A stretch of 34,053 nucleotides of DNA, taken from a virus. Made by a program: the position numbers and the translations under genes. Below the pieces are notes generated by a model, which had not been told where the DNA came from, made no database searches, and saw only the letters and a list, made by a program, of their open reading frames with translations. Positions 17,879 through 24,196 of this stretch are shown here, piece after piece. Position 1 is the stretch's first letter; every line of letters begins with the position of its first letter. The stretch spans positions 1 to 34,053 of IMG/VR virus record IMGVR_UViG_3300030329_004776; one strand, 5' to 3'.

Positions 17879-18424
17879 ATGGACCCGGTTACGATAGGGG
17901 CAGCTATTGCAGCCACGAGAGCGTTAGTAAAGGGAGCCTCGGGCGTTAAGGACATAGCTCAAGGGCTTGATCAACTGTTTCACGCTCAATCAGAACATGC
18001 CAAAAAGGAAACTAAAAAGAAAAAAGGCGCTCCGACTTCCCGGATGCAGCAAGTCATTGGGATTCGTAGTGGTGATCAGGATTTTGACGATGATACATCT
18101 ATGGGTACAGTTGCCGCAGATGTTCTTGAACAAAAACAACTTGATCTCAATATGGCGGCGTTAAAAAAGGAAGTAGATTCTAAGTGGGGTATTGGCACCT
18201 GGTCAACAATTCTTCAGGAGAGAGATAATAGAATTAAGAAAAAGAAGGCGTTGCATAAGCAGAGAGTTGAGGCAGCAAGGCAACGGGCAGAAGAGAATAA
18301 AGCGTTATTTAAAAAAATAATGACGGAGATTTTGAAGGCAGCAACAGTGATTTTGTTTGCTGGCGCAATGATATGGTTTATCTGGTGGGCGGCTACGACA
18401 GATGTGGATGTCAACATACGCTGA
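17879..18424 (+). CDS. Conserved phage membrane-anchored protein
   Basis: A 181-residue protein starting MDPVTIGAAIAATRALVKGA, a start found in a widespread protein of T7-like cyanophages and pelagiphages. A Lys-rich patch follows (KKETKKKKGA at about 42-51), then an acidic/helical middle with ALKKEVDSKWGIGTWSTILQERDNRIKKKKALHKQR, and one C-terminal membrane helix (AATVILFAGAMIWFIWWAA, about 154-172) with a short acidic tail. The topology is cytoplasmic N-terminus with a tail anchor or type II orientation. It is not a recognised lysis protein, and virion or membrane-remodelling roles are both open. The 3' end overlaps a 35-residue frame beginning at 18408. Confidence 0.75.
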   Translation: MDPVTIGAAIAATRALVKGASGVKDIAQGLDQLFHAQSEHAKKETKKKKGAPTSRMQQVIGIRSGDQDFDDDTSMGTVAADVLEQKQLDLNMAALKKEVDSKWGIGTWSTILQERDNRIKKKKALHKQRVEAARQRAEENKALFKKIMTEILKAATVILFAGAMIWFIWWAATTDVDVNIR

Positions 18425-18515
18425 TCGCAGACTCTGGCGATGGTTTGAAACACCTGACTGGAATGGCCATATCAGTTGGAAGCCCACCCTGTATAGGTGG
18501 GTCAAGGGCTGGTGA
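18408..18515 (+). CDS. Trp-rich 35-residue small protein
   Basis: A 35-codon frame, MSTYADRRLWRWFETPDWNG then HISWKPTLYRWVKGW. It begins 17 bases before the stop of the upstream gene in another frame, and its TGA overlaps the ATG of the next gene (TGATG at 18513-18517). It has seven Trp, strong basic character and no low-complexity drift. It fills exactly a gap that would otherwise be empty in a region where every junction overlaps. A short inverted repeat (CCCACC / GGTGGG, 18483-18501) lies inside it. No clear ribosome binding site is seen, so it would be translated by coupling. Function unknown; a membrane-interface peptide is conceivable. Confidence 0.55.
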   Translation: MSTYADRRLWRWFETPDWNGHISWKPTLYRWVKGW

Positions 18516-18868
18516 TGGAACTAACTGCCAGCCATGCCATTCAAGGCTTAATGCTTATCGCAACGATTGCTGGTGGCTACGCTGTCGTAAAGTCAAATCT
18601 TCAAAGAGTGATGGAAGATCTTGAATTATTTCACAAAAATGTAGATGAGTTTAAATCTAAATTTGATGCTCGTCTTGATGATGCTGAAAGTCAGAGGGCG
18701 GTTTTCACCTCTCAGATCTCGGTCTTGAAAGACATCAATTCAGTGGAGGCCTTGGAGGCTAGGAACCGGGAGCTTGCCACGATTCAGGCAGAATTAAAAG
18801 TGCTTCGCCAGATGGTAGATCACCTGATGCATATTCATAATTCCAAGCATCCGGGTCTAGATAAATAG
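18515..18868 (+). CDS. Membrane-anchored coiled-coil protein (spanin-like topology)
   Basis: A 117-residue protein from ATG at 18515, with AAGGG at 18504-18508; the GTG at 18497 is rejected because it lies inside the upstream small gene. Residues about 6-24 (SHAIQGLMLIATIAGGYAVV) form a single membrane helix. The rest is a long coiled coil (LQRVMEDLELFHKNVDEFKS, then EARNRELATIQAELKVLRQM) ending in a His-rich tail. An N-terminal anchor plus periplasmic coiled coil is the topology of inner-membrane spanins, but no partner outer-membrane lipoprotein is visible, so a virion or membrane scaffold role is equally possible. Confidence 0.7.
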   Translation: MELTASHAIQGLMLIATIAGGYAVVKSNLQRVMEDLELFHKNVDEFKSKFDARLDDAESQRAVFTSQISVLKDINSVEALEARNRELATIQAELKVLRQMVDHLMHIHNSKHPGLDK

Positions 18869-18875
18869 TATTAAC

Positions 18876-19919
18876 ATGAAAAAGTTAAGCGCCCTAGAAA
18901 TGGAAGCCTATGAGCAATGGAAAGCATGTGGAGAGAATATAAGAAAAGCAGCCAAGTCATTAGGTGTTCCAAGAACTACGTTCCGTCATCGGCTTTCAGG
19001 GGCTAAAAAAAAATACGAAGATAATGATGATCAGGATGACTATCAGTTTCCTGTCTTTCCTGATGATGACATTGATGCCGAAGAAATACTTGATCATATG
19101 GAGCGGCGTTTTAAGCAACGCCTTAAACATGATGAAGCATTAAACTGGTTTAAATTAACAATGAAGACCGATGATCCTATTGGTCTGGTCGTTGTCGGTG
19201 ATCCTCACCTTGGTTCCAATGGATGTAATATAGAATTACTACGTGCTGATGTTAGTATTATGGCAAATACGCCGGGTGTCTATGCTGTCAATATAGGGGA
19301 TACAGCAGATAACTGGGCGTATGGTAATCTTGTCCGCTTGTATGCGGATAATGATGTTTCACGTCAAACAGAGAGGCGACTTGCTAGGTGGTTCCTTCAG
19401 GATGCCGGGATACCTTGGGTACTTTGGTTGATGGGGAATCACGATACTATGGCAGGGGAGTTCTCGACTTATCTTAAAGCAATTAATGCTAAAGAATTAC
19501 CAATGGTAGATTGGAGGGCAAAGTTTTCGCTGGTTTTTCCTAATGGTTGTGAAATAAAAGTCGATGCGGCTCATAACCACAAGGGTACAAGTATCTATAA
19601 TCCCTTGCACGGACAGAAACGAGCGGCTTTATGGAATGAAAATGCTGATCTTTATATTGCTGGTCATCATCATAATTGGGCGATTAGCCAAGAGGAACTA
19701 GAAGATGGTCGTATAGTTACAATGGCAAGGGCAAGAGGATATAAATGGCTGGATGAATATGCTGTTCATCATGGGTTTTATAATCGTAAACATGGTGCTT
19801 CTATTATGTTTGTTATTGATCCTCGTGCTGAAGAACCCACAGAAAGATTGCAATCCTTTTCTAGTTTAAAGGCTGGAGCTAATTATCTTAAATTCAGGAG
19901 AAATAATGGAAGCGCATGA
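18876..19919 (+). CDS. HTH domain fused to calcineurin-like metallophosphoesterase
   Basis: A 347-residue protein. Residues about 5-42 form a helix-turn-helix of the Fis/terminase-small type (ALEMEAYEQWKACGENIRKA, then AAKSLGVPRTTFRHRL). Residues 100-310 carry all metallophosphoesterase motifs: GDPHLG (D109, H111), GD (141-142), GNHD (187-190), an AHNH segment (H233, H235) and GHHH (263-266). Such enzymes hydrolyse phosphodiesters with two metal ions; SbcD/Mre11-like nucleases and nucleotide phosphatases share the fold. The HTH implies action on DNA. It sits in the late plus-strand operon, not the replication block, so it could act in DNA maturation, host DNA breakdown or nucleotide signalling. 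Substrate unknown. Confidence 0.88.
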   Translation: MKKLSALEMEAYEQWKACGENIRKAAKSLGVPRTTFRHRLSGAKKKYEDNDDQDDYQFPVFPDDDIDAEEILDHMERRFKQRLKHDEALNWFKLTMKTDDPIGLVVVGDPHLGSNGCNIELLRADVSIMANTPGVYAVNIGDTADNWAYGNLVRLYADNDVSRQTERRLARWFLQDAGIPWVLWLMGNHDTMAGEFSTYLKAINAKELPMVDWRAKFSLVFPNGCEIKVDAAHNHKGTSIYNPLHGQKRAALWNENADLYIAGHHHNWAISQEELEDGRIVTMARARGYKWLDEYAVHHGFYNRKHGASIMFVIDPRAEEPTERLQSFSSLKAGANYLKFRRNNGSA

Positions 19920-20211
19920 GATCGCGGAACAGGCTAGTAGCATTGTATCAAATGATCGGCAGGATCAGTATGGAGATCCCGAGAAAAATTTTGAATTGAT
20001 TGCGTCTTACTGGAATACTTATATCAATAATAAGTATAATACTGGTGACTATGAGATTGAGTTAACGAGTGTTGATGTGGCCACCTTAATGATTTTGCTA
20101 AAGGTATCGAGATGTACTACGGGACGTTTTAGTATAGATAATTTTAGGGATATCTGTGGGTATGCTACCTTGGGTGGTAGTTTAGGAACAGGAGTAATAG
20201 GTGATGCTTAG
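19906..20211 (+). CDS. DUF6378-like protein
   Basis: A 101-residue protein with AGGAG five bases before its ATG. It has the family pattern: AEQASSIVSNDRQDQYGDPE (v-x-x-D-R-x-x-x-Y-G), NFELIASYWNTYI, ELTSVDVATLMILLKVSRC, then DNFRDICGYATLGG. DUF6378 proteins are common in phages; the helical arrangement with E, D and K residues recalls all-alpha NTP pyrophosphatases, but that link is not proven. It overlaps the metallophosphoesterase gene by 14 bases and the next gene by 8. A nucleotide-pool role beside a metallophosphoesterase is an inference. Confidence 0.8.
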   Translation: MEAHEIAEQASSIVSNDRQDQYGDPEKNFELIASYWNTYINNKYNTGDYEIELTSVDVATLMILLKVSRCTTGRFSIDNFRDICGYATLGGSLGTGVIGDA

Positions 20212-20626
20212 TTTAATTGGTAGTGTAGTAGGATTCGGGGCATCGTTTGCTCCCAAGATTCTAGATTATTTTCAGGATCGTGCTGATAAGAAGCATGAGC
20301 TTGCTGTTATGGAAAGACAGGCTGAAATAAAATTAGATCAAACAGCTATAGAAGCTAACATAAGAGAGATTGAATCTTTACATGAACATGATGCGCGTAT
20401 GTCTGGAGGCAAATTTATAGATGGCCTTCGGTCTTCGGTCAGACCTGTCATTACTTATTTATTTATGGGTTTGTTTATGACAGCAGAGATAACTGCGTAT
20501 CTTATATTAATTGATTCTGGAATTAATGCAGCGGATGCTGTGCAATTAATATTTGATGATGAGATCATGGCGATCTGGGCGAGTATTCTTGCTTTCTGGT
20601 TCGGTTCCAGGTCCATAAAACGGTGA
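20204..20626 (+). CDS. Holin, three-TM GTA-type family
   Basis: A 140-residue protein. ATG at 20204 is chosen over the GTG one codon earlier. Features match the holin_3TM family of gene transfer agents and alphaproteobacterial phages: an N-terminal hydrophobic segment (LSLIGSVVGFGASFAPKIL), a charged amphipathic helix (KKHELAVMERQAEIKLDQTA), DGLRSSVRPVITYLFMGLFM with two further membrane segments, and the ending IWASILAFWFGSRSIKR. It should open the inner membrane for the endolysin encoded by the next gene, with which it overlaps by four bases. The family's usual hosts support an alphaproteobacterial or related host, though weakly. Confidence 0.85.
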   Translation: MLSLIGSVVGFGASFAPKILDYFQDRADKKHELAVMERQAEIKLDQTAIEANIREIESLHEHDARMSGGKFIDGLRSSVRPVITYLFMGLFMTAEITAYLILIDSGINAADAVQLIFDDEIMAIWASILAFWFGSRSIKR

Positions 20627-21066
20627 AGACTAACGATGCTGGTGTTGACCTCATCAAGCATTATGAGGGGTTAAGGACAACATCCTATCTTTGTCCTGCA
20701 AATGTATGGACAGTTGGTTATGGGGCCATTCGTTTTTTTGGGGGGGAGCCTGTTCCACCTTCGACAACTATTACTGAGAGTGAGGCGGATGAGTTGTTGA
20801 GGCGCGACCTTGGTCATATGGAGGGTATGGTATCCCGTTTAGTAAGGGTGCCTTTGAATGAGAATCAGTTTAGTTCTCTTGTGTCTTTAGTATTTAATAT
20901 TGGGGCGGGGAATTTTCAGAGAAGTCAGATTAGGCAGCGGGTTAATCGCCGTGATTACGATGGCGCGGCGTCTATCTTTTGGCAGTGGCGGCGGGGTGGT
21001 GGTCGTATATTGCCGGGCCTTGTAGCTCGGCGTGAATCGGAGAGGGTTTTGTTTGTGAGTCGATAG
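20623..21066 (+). CDS. Endolysin, GH24 lysozyme
   Basis: A 147-residue muramidase that cuts the glycan strands of peptidoglycan. The start is GTG overlapping the holin stop. The catalytic triad reads E15-x8-C24-x5-T30 (HYEGLRTTSYLCPANVWTVGYG region), the E-8aa-D/C-5aa-T arrangement of T4/P22-type lysozymes with Cys in place of Asp, as in several phages. NENQFSSLVSLVFNIGAG and WQWRRGGGRILPGLVARRES are the second and third conserved blocks. There is no N-terminal signal or SAR helix, so release depends on a holin. The stop codon is part of the stem of a 15-bp hairpin that ends the operon. Confidence 0.95.
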   Translation: MKTNDAGVDLIKHYEGLRTTSYLCPANVWTVGYGAIRFFGGEPVPPSTTITESEADELLRRDLGHMEGMVSRLVRVPLNENQFSSLVSLVFNIGAGNFQRSQIRQRVNRRDYDGAASIFWQWRRGGGRILPGLVARRESERVLFVSR

Positions 21067-21103
21067 CTGGAGGAGGTAGGAGATACACCCTCCTCCAGCT
21101 ATC
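21062..21103 (+). terminator. Strong hairpin ending the late operon
   Basis: GATAGCTGGAGGAGG (21062-21076) pairs perfectly with CCTCCTCCAGCTATC (21089-21103) around a 12-base loop. The endolysin TAG (21064-21066) lies in the left stem. The following TCTTTG is only a weak T-tract, so this may be a transcript-end stabiliser as well as a terminator. Confidence 0.7.
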
Positions 21104-21105
21104 TT

Positions 21106-21135
21106 TGCAGAATACCTCCCTGTGCATATTCTGCA
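21106..21135. terminator. Second hairpin between convergent operons
   Basis: TGCAGAATA (21106-21114) pairs with TATTCTGCA (21127-21135), with a 12-base loop. It sits between the endolysin hairpin and the end of the minus-strand operon (stop at 21145), followed on the plus strand by TTCTTTG. Neither strand has a long T-run, so it could serve both directions. Confidence 0.5.
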
Positions 21136-21144
21136 TTCTTTGAG

Positions 21145-21315
21145 TTAATCATTAGTATTAGAATGATTAACAGATTCACCTGTTTGATTATTAGTTTCAC
21201 CGTCACAGCAATCCATGACAGATCTTCGGCATACTGGACATTGGTAGTGTCCATTTACCTGTAGATATTGTGTACTAAATTGTCCACACCAAGGACAATT
21301 CATAGCAGGTATCAT
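21145..21315 (-). CDS. Small zinc-ribbon protein
   Basis: A 56-residue protein, last gene of the minus-strand block. It reads MIPAMNCPWCGQFSTQYLQV then NGHYQCPVCRRSVMDCCDG and an Asn/Ser/Thr-rich tail. CPWCG and CPVC are the two knuckles of a C4 zinc ribbon, with a further CC pair. Start 21315 is preferred to the ATG at 21303 because it overlaps the upstream stop as ATGA and has GAGAAAG before it. Small ribbons of this kind are frequent in phages and may bind nucleic acid or a host polymerase; the actual partner is unknown. Confidence 0.75.
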   Translation of the reverse strand: MIPAMNCPWCGQFSTQYLQVNGHYQCPVCRRSVMDCCDGETNNQTGESVNHSNTND

Positions 21316-21413
21316 TGTCTTTCTCGTATTATAAAATAGATCCAGCTAATCAAGATTACCATTGTTAGCAAAGAAACAATAGCACCTCCGATAGAAATAA
21401 TTAGAAAATACAT
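21312..21413 (-). CDS. 33-residue single-TM peptide
   Basis: The frame encodes MYFLIISIGGAIVSLLTMVI then LISWIYFIIRERQ: one long hydrophobic helix and a basic tail. It starts six bases after the DnaA-like gene stop and its TGA overlaps the zinc-ribbon ATG, so both junctions are tight. No strong ribosome binding site is visible; reinitiation after the upstream gene is likely. Function unknown. Confidence 0.55.
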   Translation of the reverse strand: MYFLIISIGGAIVSLLTMVILISWIYFIIRERQ

Positions 21414-21419
21414 TAGATA

Positions 21420-21731
21420 TTATAAAGCCAGTTCCATCTGGTCTTTGTTGTGGCTTGATAGCTGGTTATATATTTTGTTTATGATGTTGCTTTCTTCTGT
21501 CTGGTTTTTAATCGCTTCATCAATACGGTTGCAACCATGCATTATAGTTGTGTGATCTCGTTTATGTATGCGACCGATACGTGGGTAACTATAATCGGTA
21601 AGGTTTTCATATAACCAGTAGGAAGCATGTCGAGCTTTAATTAGATTTTTTTTACGACGGTGGCTAAGAATTTGTTGTTTGCTAAGACCATAATAGTCAC
21701 AGACAACAGACAATATATTTATGTCATTCAT
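21420..21731 (-). CDS. Free-standing DnaA domain IV-like DNA-binding protein
   Basis: A 103-residue protein whose whole length corresponds to the C-terminal, DnaA-box-binding domain of the replication initiator. Residues about 5-70 follow the domain: VVCDYYGLSKQQILSHRRKK, then KARHASYWLYENLTDYSYPR, IGRIHKRDHTTIMHGCNRI. RDHTTIMHG (58-66) matches the DnaA signature (G-R-D-H-T-T-V-L-H-A), and RRKK matches the region-specific basic turn. There is no AAA+ domain. GGAG lies before the ATG, and a promoter with TATAAT precedes it. It probably competes with or redirects host DnaA, or marks a phage origin. DNA-binding is highly likely; the biological effect is inference. Confidence 0.88.
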   Translation of the reverse strand: MNDINILSVVCDYYGLSKQQILSHRRKKNLIKARHASYWLYENLTDYSYPRIGRIHKRDHTTIMHGCNRIDEAIKNQTEESNIINKIYNQLSSHNKDQMELAL

Positions 21732-21759
21732 TATTTTATCTCCTGTTTTAATGTAATGA

Positions 21760-21801
21760 TAGGCGTTCCTTACGACAGTACAACTGTATAAAAAACGCCT
21801 A
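21760..21801 (-). promoter_or_regulatory. Structured leader upstream of the DnaA-like gene
   Basis: TAGGCGTT (21760-21767) pairs with AACGCCTA (21794-21801), enclosing a small hairpin ACAGT-N3-ACTGT. It would lie in the 5' untranslated RNA just downstream of the TATAAT promoter. A protein or RNA regulatory site is possible; no known riboswitch pattern is recognised. Confidence 0.5.
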
Positions 21802-21812
21802 CCAAATTTTAT

Positions 21813-21842
21813 ATTATAATAGATGATAACCTTAGATGAAAA
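21813..21842 (-). promoter_or_regulatory. Sigma70-like promoter for the DnaA-like gene
   Basis: On the minus strand, TTTTCA (21842-21837), an 18-base spacer and a perfect TATAAT (21818-21813). The -35 falls in the T-tract of the preceding terminator, so termination and reinitiation share bases. Confidence 0.65.
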
Positions 21843-21871
21843 AACTTAGGGAGCAAGCCAAGAACCTAAGT
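21839..21871 (-). terminator. Rho-independent terminator after the SSB-like gene
   Basis: On the minus strand, ACTTAGG (21871-21865) pairs with CCTAAGT (21850-21844) around a 14-base loop, followed by a run of six T. It closes the exonuclease / annealing / SSB operon. Flanking repeats (GATAACCT 21825-21832 with AGGTTATC 21887-21894; GCAGAGA 21872-21878 with TCTCTGC 21929-21935) allow alternative larger folds. Confidence 0.75.
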
Positions 21872-21951
21872 GCAGAGAGTCTATTCAGGTTATCTATTTA
21901 CTGACGCTACTATTCGCCTGTTCAAAATTCTCTGCTTCTCGAAACTTTATT

Positions 21952-22206
21952 TTAGAATGGTATCTTGTCATCCTTGAGACTATTACCTTGTGACTTTCCA
22001 GCATTAATTGCTTTACTATCTTCTATATCAAAGAAGTTTATCCAGCCTTCAAAGGTATTCCCAATGGGAACAGAGTCAAGTTTCAATACAAGGTCGCCAT
22101 TATCTTTTTCAAGTAGACCTCCACATTGAATCCATCTGGTTTTAACATTCCCATCTTTATCAGTGTATTCACCGTTGGCAGCAACTGCGTTCTTAATTCG
22201 TCTCAT
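21952..22206 (-). CDS. SSB-like single-stranded DNA-binding protein
   Basis: An 84-residue protein. The body is a short beta-barrel-like run (KNAVAANGEYTDKDGNVKTR, WIQCGGLLEKDNGDLVLKL, FEGWINFFDIED), and it ends SLKDDKIPF. The D-D-x-I-P-F end is the tip by which bacterial SSB recruits its partners, and together with the order SSB, annealing protein, exonuclease it supports an SSB role. It is shorter than bacterial SSB (about 178). The ATG overlaps the upstream TAA, giving translational coupling. The fold is inferred from strands and tail only. Confidence 0.72.
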   Translation of the reverse strand: MRRIKNAVAANGEYTDKDGNVKTRWIQCGGLLEKDNGDLVLKLDSVPIGNTFEGWINFFDIEDSKAINAGKSQGNSLKDDKIPF

Positions 22207-22892
22207 TATTTTTCTCCATTAGTTTTAGTGATCCGACCTATTGCTAGGTTATAGGCATTCTCTAGTTCAGCAGCTTGGTTGAGATAATTTTCTTTGCGTA
22301 GATCTCCAATGAACTTTTTGAATTTATCATCAATTAACTTTTCAATATGAGATTGTTCTGTGCAAGAGTCAAAGGAACTAATGTATGTTGATAGCATACC
22401 ACTACGTTCAGAGCTTAACTTTGCAGGATTCTGTTTGCTATTTTCAGTAGCGTATTCATCCCTCATCTCTTGTACATATTTATTATCATCGAATTTTCCA
22501 AGGAATACATCGGCATTAAATCCAAGATAAGATAAGCATTTGGTTATACCATCAGTAGTAGCCTTTTTAAAACAATCGGTATCCGGGCTTGATTTATTTT
22601 TATCTCTAAATAAACCAGCCTGTCCCCATTGTTCATAGGTCTGGCTTCGATCTCCATGCCATACCTTTACAAGTATACCGAGTTGATCATTGGGAGTGTA
22701 TTCAACTCTTGAAACTTCCCAGCCCCAACCTTGTCCGACTGGTCCGAATGCATTGGTGGCTTCAAGTATCTGTGAGTAAGGATCTATGGCAGTAAACTCA
22801 CGCCCAAGTTTTACTTTCTTGGTGTACTTGGGATTGGTTGTGCTTACTGTATCCCACAGTTCTCTATTCTTTCTTATAATTGGTTTATCCAT
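22206..22892 (-). CDS. Single-strand annealing recombinase (Rad52/ERF-type)
   Basis: A 228-residue protein. The N-terminal half has the Rad52-superfamily layout: REFTAIDPYSQILEATNAFG (helix setting up), PVGQGWGWEVSRVEYT (beta), and TDCFKKATTDGITKCLSYLG then FNADVFLGKFDDNKYV, which resembles the K-x-A-x-T-D-A...G segment of Sak/Rad52 and ERF proteins. The C-terminal part is a charged helical tail. It should bind single strands and anneal complementary DNA. Between SSB-like and exonuclease genes it makes a lambda Red-like cassette. Subfamily is uncertain; the annealing role is fairly likely. Confidence 0.68.
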   Translation of the reverse strand: MDKPIIRKNRELWDTVSTTNPKYTKKVKLGREFTAIDPYSQILEATNAFGPVGQGWGWEVSRVEYTPNDQLGILVKVWHGDRSQTYEQWGQAGLFRDKNKSSPDTDCFKKATTDGITKCLSYLGFNADVFLGKFDDNKYVQEMRDEYATENSKQNPAKLSSERSGMLSTYISSFDSCTEQSHIEKLIDDKFKKFIGDLRKENYLNQAAELENAYNLAIGRITKTNGEK

Positions 22893-22901
22893 TAGTTTCT
22901 C

Positions 22902-23180
22902 CTATCCTTTAAGTTGTCTTGTTTCAAAAAATCCTTCATGCTTTGGATGTTTGTGCATAAAGAGTCGTGCATAATACGGGACATGATGATCATTGATCTT
23001 GAAATCCATGTCATTTGTTTGGATATCATAATGCCAGCGTATAAGCTCAACGATGGTACGAGATGAAAACCTTTTGCGACCTTTGTTAATTGCTTTAAGG
23101 GCCAAGTTTTCAAACAGTTCGTAGACATGGGGGTTCTCTTTATGGAATGTCCACCATTCCTCTTTAAGTTTCTGTGACAT
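22902..23180 (-). CDS. Conserved phage protein of unknown function
   Basis: A 92-residue basic protein, MSQKLKEEWWTFHKENPHVY, with ELFENLALKAINKGRKRFSS, TIVELIRWHYDIQ, then KINDHHVPYYARLFMHKHPK and GFFETRQLKG. The pattern N-P-x-V-Y-x-x-F...G-x-x-x-x-S-x-x-x-I...IRW...INN-x-x-x-P-Y-Y-A-R-x-F...P...G-F-F is recurrent in phages of Proteobacteria, often next to recombination genes. It overlaps the exonuclease gene by 17 bases. A helical DNA-binding fold is plausible, but no function is established to my knowledge. Confidence 0.75.
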   Translation of the reverse strand: MSQKLKEEWWTFHKENPHVYELFENLALKAINKGRKRFSSRTIVELIRWHYDIQTNDMDFKINDHHVPYYARLFMHKHPKHEGFFETRQLKG

Positions 23181-24048
23181 GGAAAGACACTGCTCCTTTA
23201 CGATTTCTTTTAGCTGAAATTCCGTAAGCTGTGATTTCTTTTACATCGTCAGGCATAAGTGCTTTGAAATCTGATTTGATTTCTTTGAGCTTCTTGTCGG
23301 CATTGTGATATTTGGGAAACTCACAGCAAAGATCGACCCATTCGTTGGCGCAGTTCCATGTACTCAAGTCTTTCTCTGTAATAACCCTCATGTTGTTATG
23401 CGTTTGAGTGGGGACATCAACAGGTTCGGGATCAACGGGTGGTATTTTAAGAGTGACATGCTCCCAGAACTTTATAGCTTTGTTAAGAAGGAGATCTTGC
23501 ATCTCATAATTTGCGTGAAGAATAATAGGATGTCCGTAATTGTTACCGTATATGGGAACAATGACTCCTCTTTCGTATCCGGTACACATCATTTGCTGTT
23601 GTATTTGCCATTGATATCTATCGATAACTCTCTCTTCTGCTGTTTGATCTGCCTTATATGATCCTGCATGTGTGTGTTTAAAATCTATTACGGCTTTCTG
23701 TCCGTCCACTATGCCAAGACAGTCGGGTGTAGCTCTCATAAAGTCATGGGTCTTATGGACATAGGAGATTTGATCATATTCATCTCGTAATAATCCTTCT
23801 GCCCATGCGCGAGTATCATCATCGAATAGTTCGGGGTGTTCTTTTAATGTCCAGAATAAATTAAAAGATTCAGTATAAGTACCGAGTTGTACCTGAAATA
23901 TATCACTGAGATCCCGATTGATATTGCCGATTTTTTCTTCGTAAAGATCCAGCCAATTACCAGCCATGATCTCATAGGCCTCTGACGCATTAATATACCT
24001 ACGTCTTTCTTCATTTTCTTCAGGCGTGAAGCTGCTATACATCTTCAT
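23164..24048 (-). CDS. YqaJ/lambda-exonuclease-type recombination nuclease
   Basis: A 294-residue PD-(D/E)XK nuclease. Recognised parts in order: RRRYINASEAYEIMAGN (the conserved SAS-like substrate motif near residue 20), LGTYTESFNL with E60, ATPDCLGIVDGQKAVIDFKH with D109 and D122-x-K124 as metal ligands, and YQWQIQQQMMCTGYERG, the Q-x-Q-x-Q motif of YqaJ exonucleases. It should resect linear duplex DNA 5' to 3' and load the annealing protein. An AAAAAGGAG leader precedes ATG 24048. It leads the recombination operon and is preceded by a structured noncoding region (24083-24142). Confidence 0.88.
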   Translation of the reverse strand: MKMYSSFTPEENEERRRYINASEAYEIMAGNWLDLYEEKIGNINRDLSDIFQVQLGTYTESFNLFWTLKEHPELFDDDTRAWAEGLLRDEYDQISYVHKTHDFMRATPDCLGIVDGQKAVIDFKHTHAGSYKADQTAEERVIDRYQWQIQQQMMCTGYERGVIVPIYGNNYGHPIILHANYEMQDLLLNKAIKFWEHVTLKIPPVDPEPVDVPTQTHNNMRVITEKDLSTWNCANEWVDLCCEFPKYHNADKKLKEIKSDFKALMPDDVKEITAYGISAKRNRKGAVSFHVTET

Positions 24049-24082
24049 TGGTTTTCTCCTTTTTGTATAGATAGTGATGGTT

Positions 24083-24142
24083 GACTATTTGAGTGTGTTA
24101 AGGGCAAGGTTCAGAGTACCCCCTTGGGGGACTCAAATAGTC
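24083..24142. repeat. 12-bp perfect inverted repeat with internal G/C hairpin
   Basis: GACTATTTGAGT (24083-24094) and ACTCAAATAGTC (24131-24142) are exact complements. Inside lies CCCCC-TT-GGGGG (24119-24130). Beyond it are TTCGG-G-CCGAA (24143-24153) and GATGCCATC-type bases. There is no coding frame of note in 24049-24196 and no T-run on either strand, so this is a structural RNA or DNA element upstream of the exonuclease gene, not a terminator. Confidence 0.75.
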
Positions 24143-24196
24143 TTCGGGCCGAAATACCCGCAGATGCCATCAGACACCTGGTTGGTTCCCCCCAAT

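Noticed and set aside
18373-18624. Plus-strand 83-codon frame overlapping the lysis genes
   Set aside because: Cys/Arg-rich shadow; two better-coupled frames (18408 and 18515) occupy the same bases.
24083-24142. Possible tRNA or terminator from the strong fold
   Set aside because: No cloverleaf arms or CCA-proximal stem of seven pairs, and no T-run on either strand.
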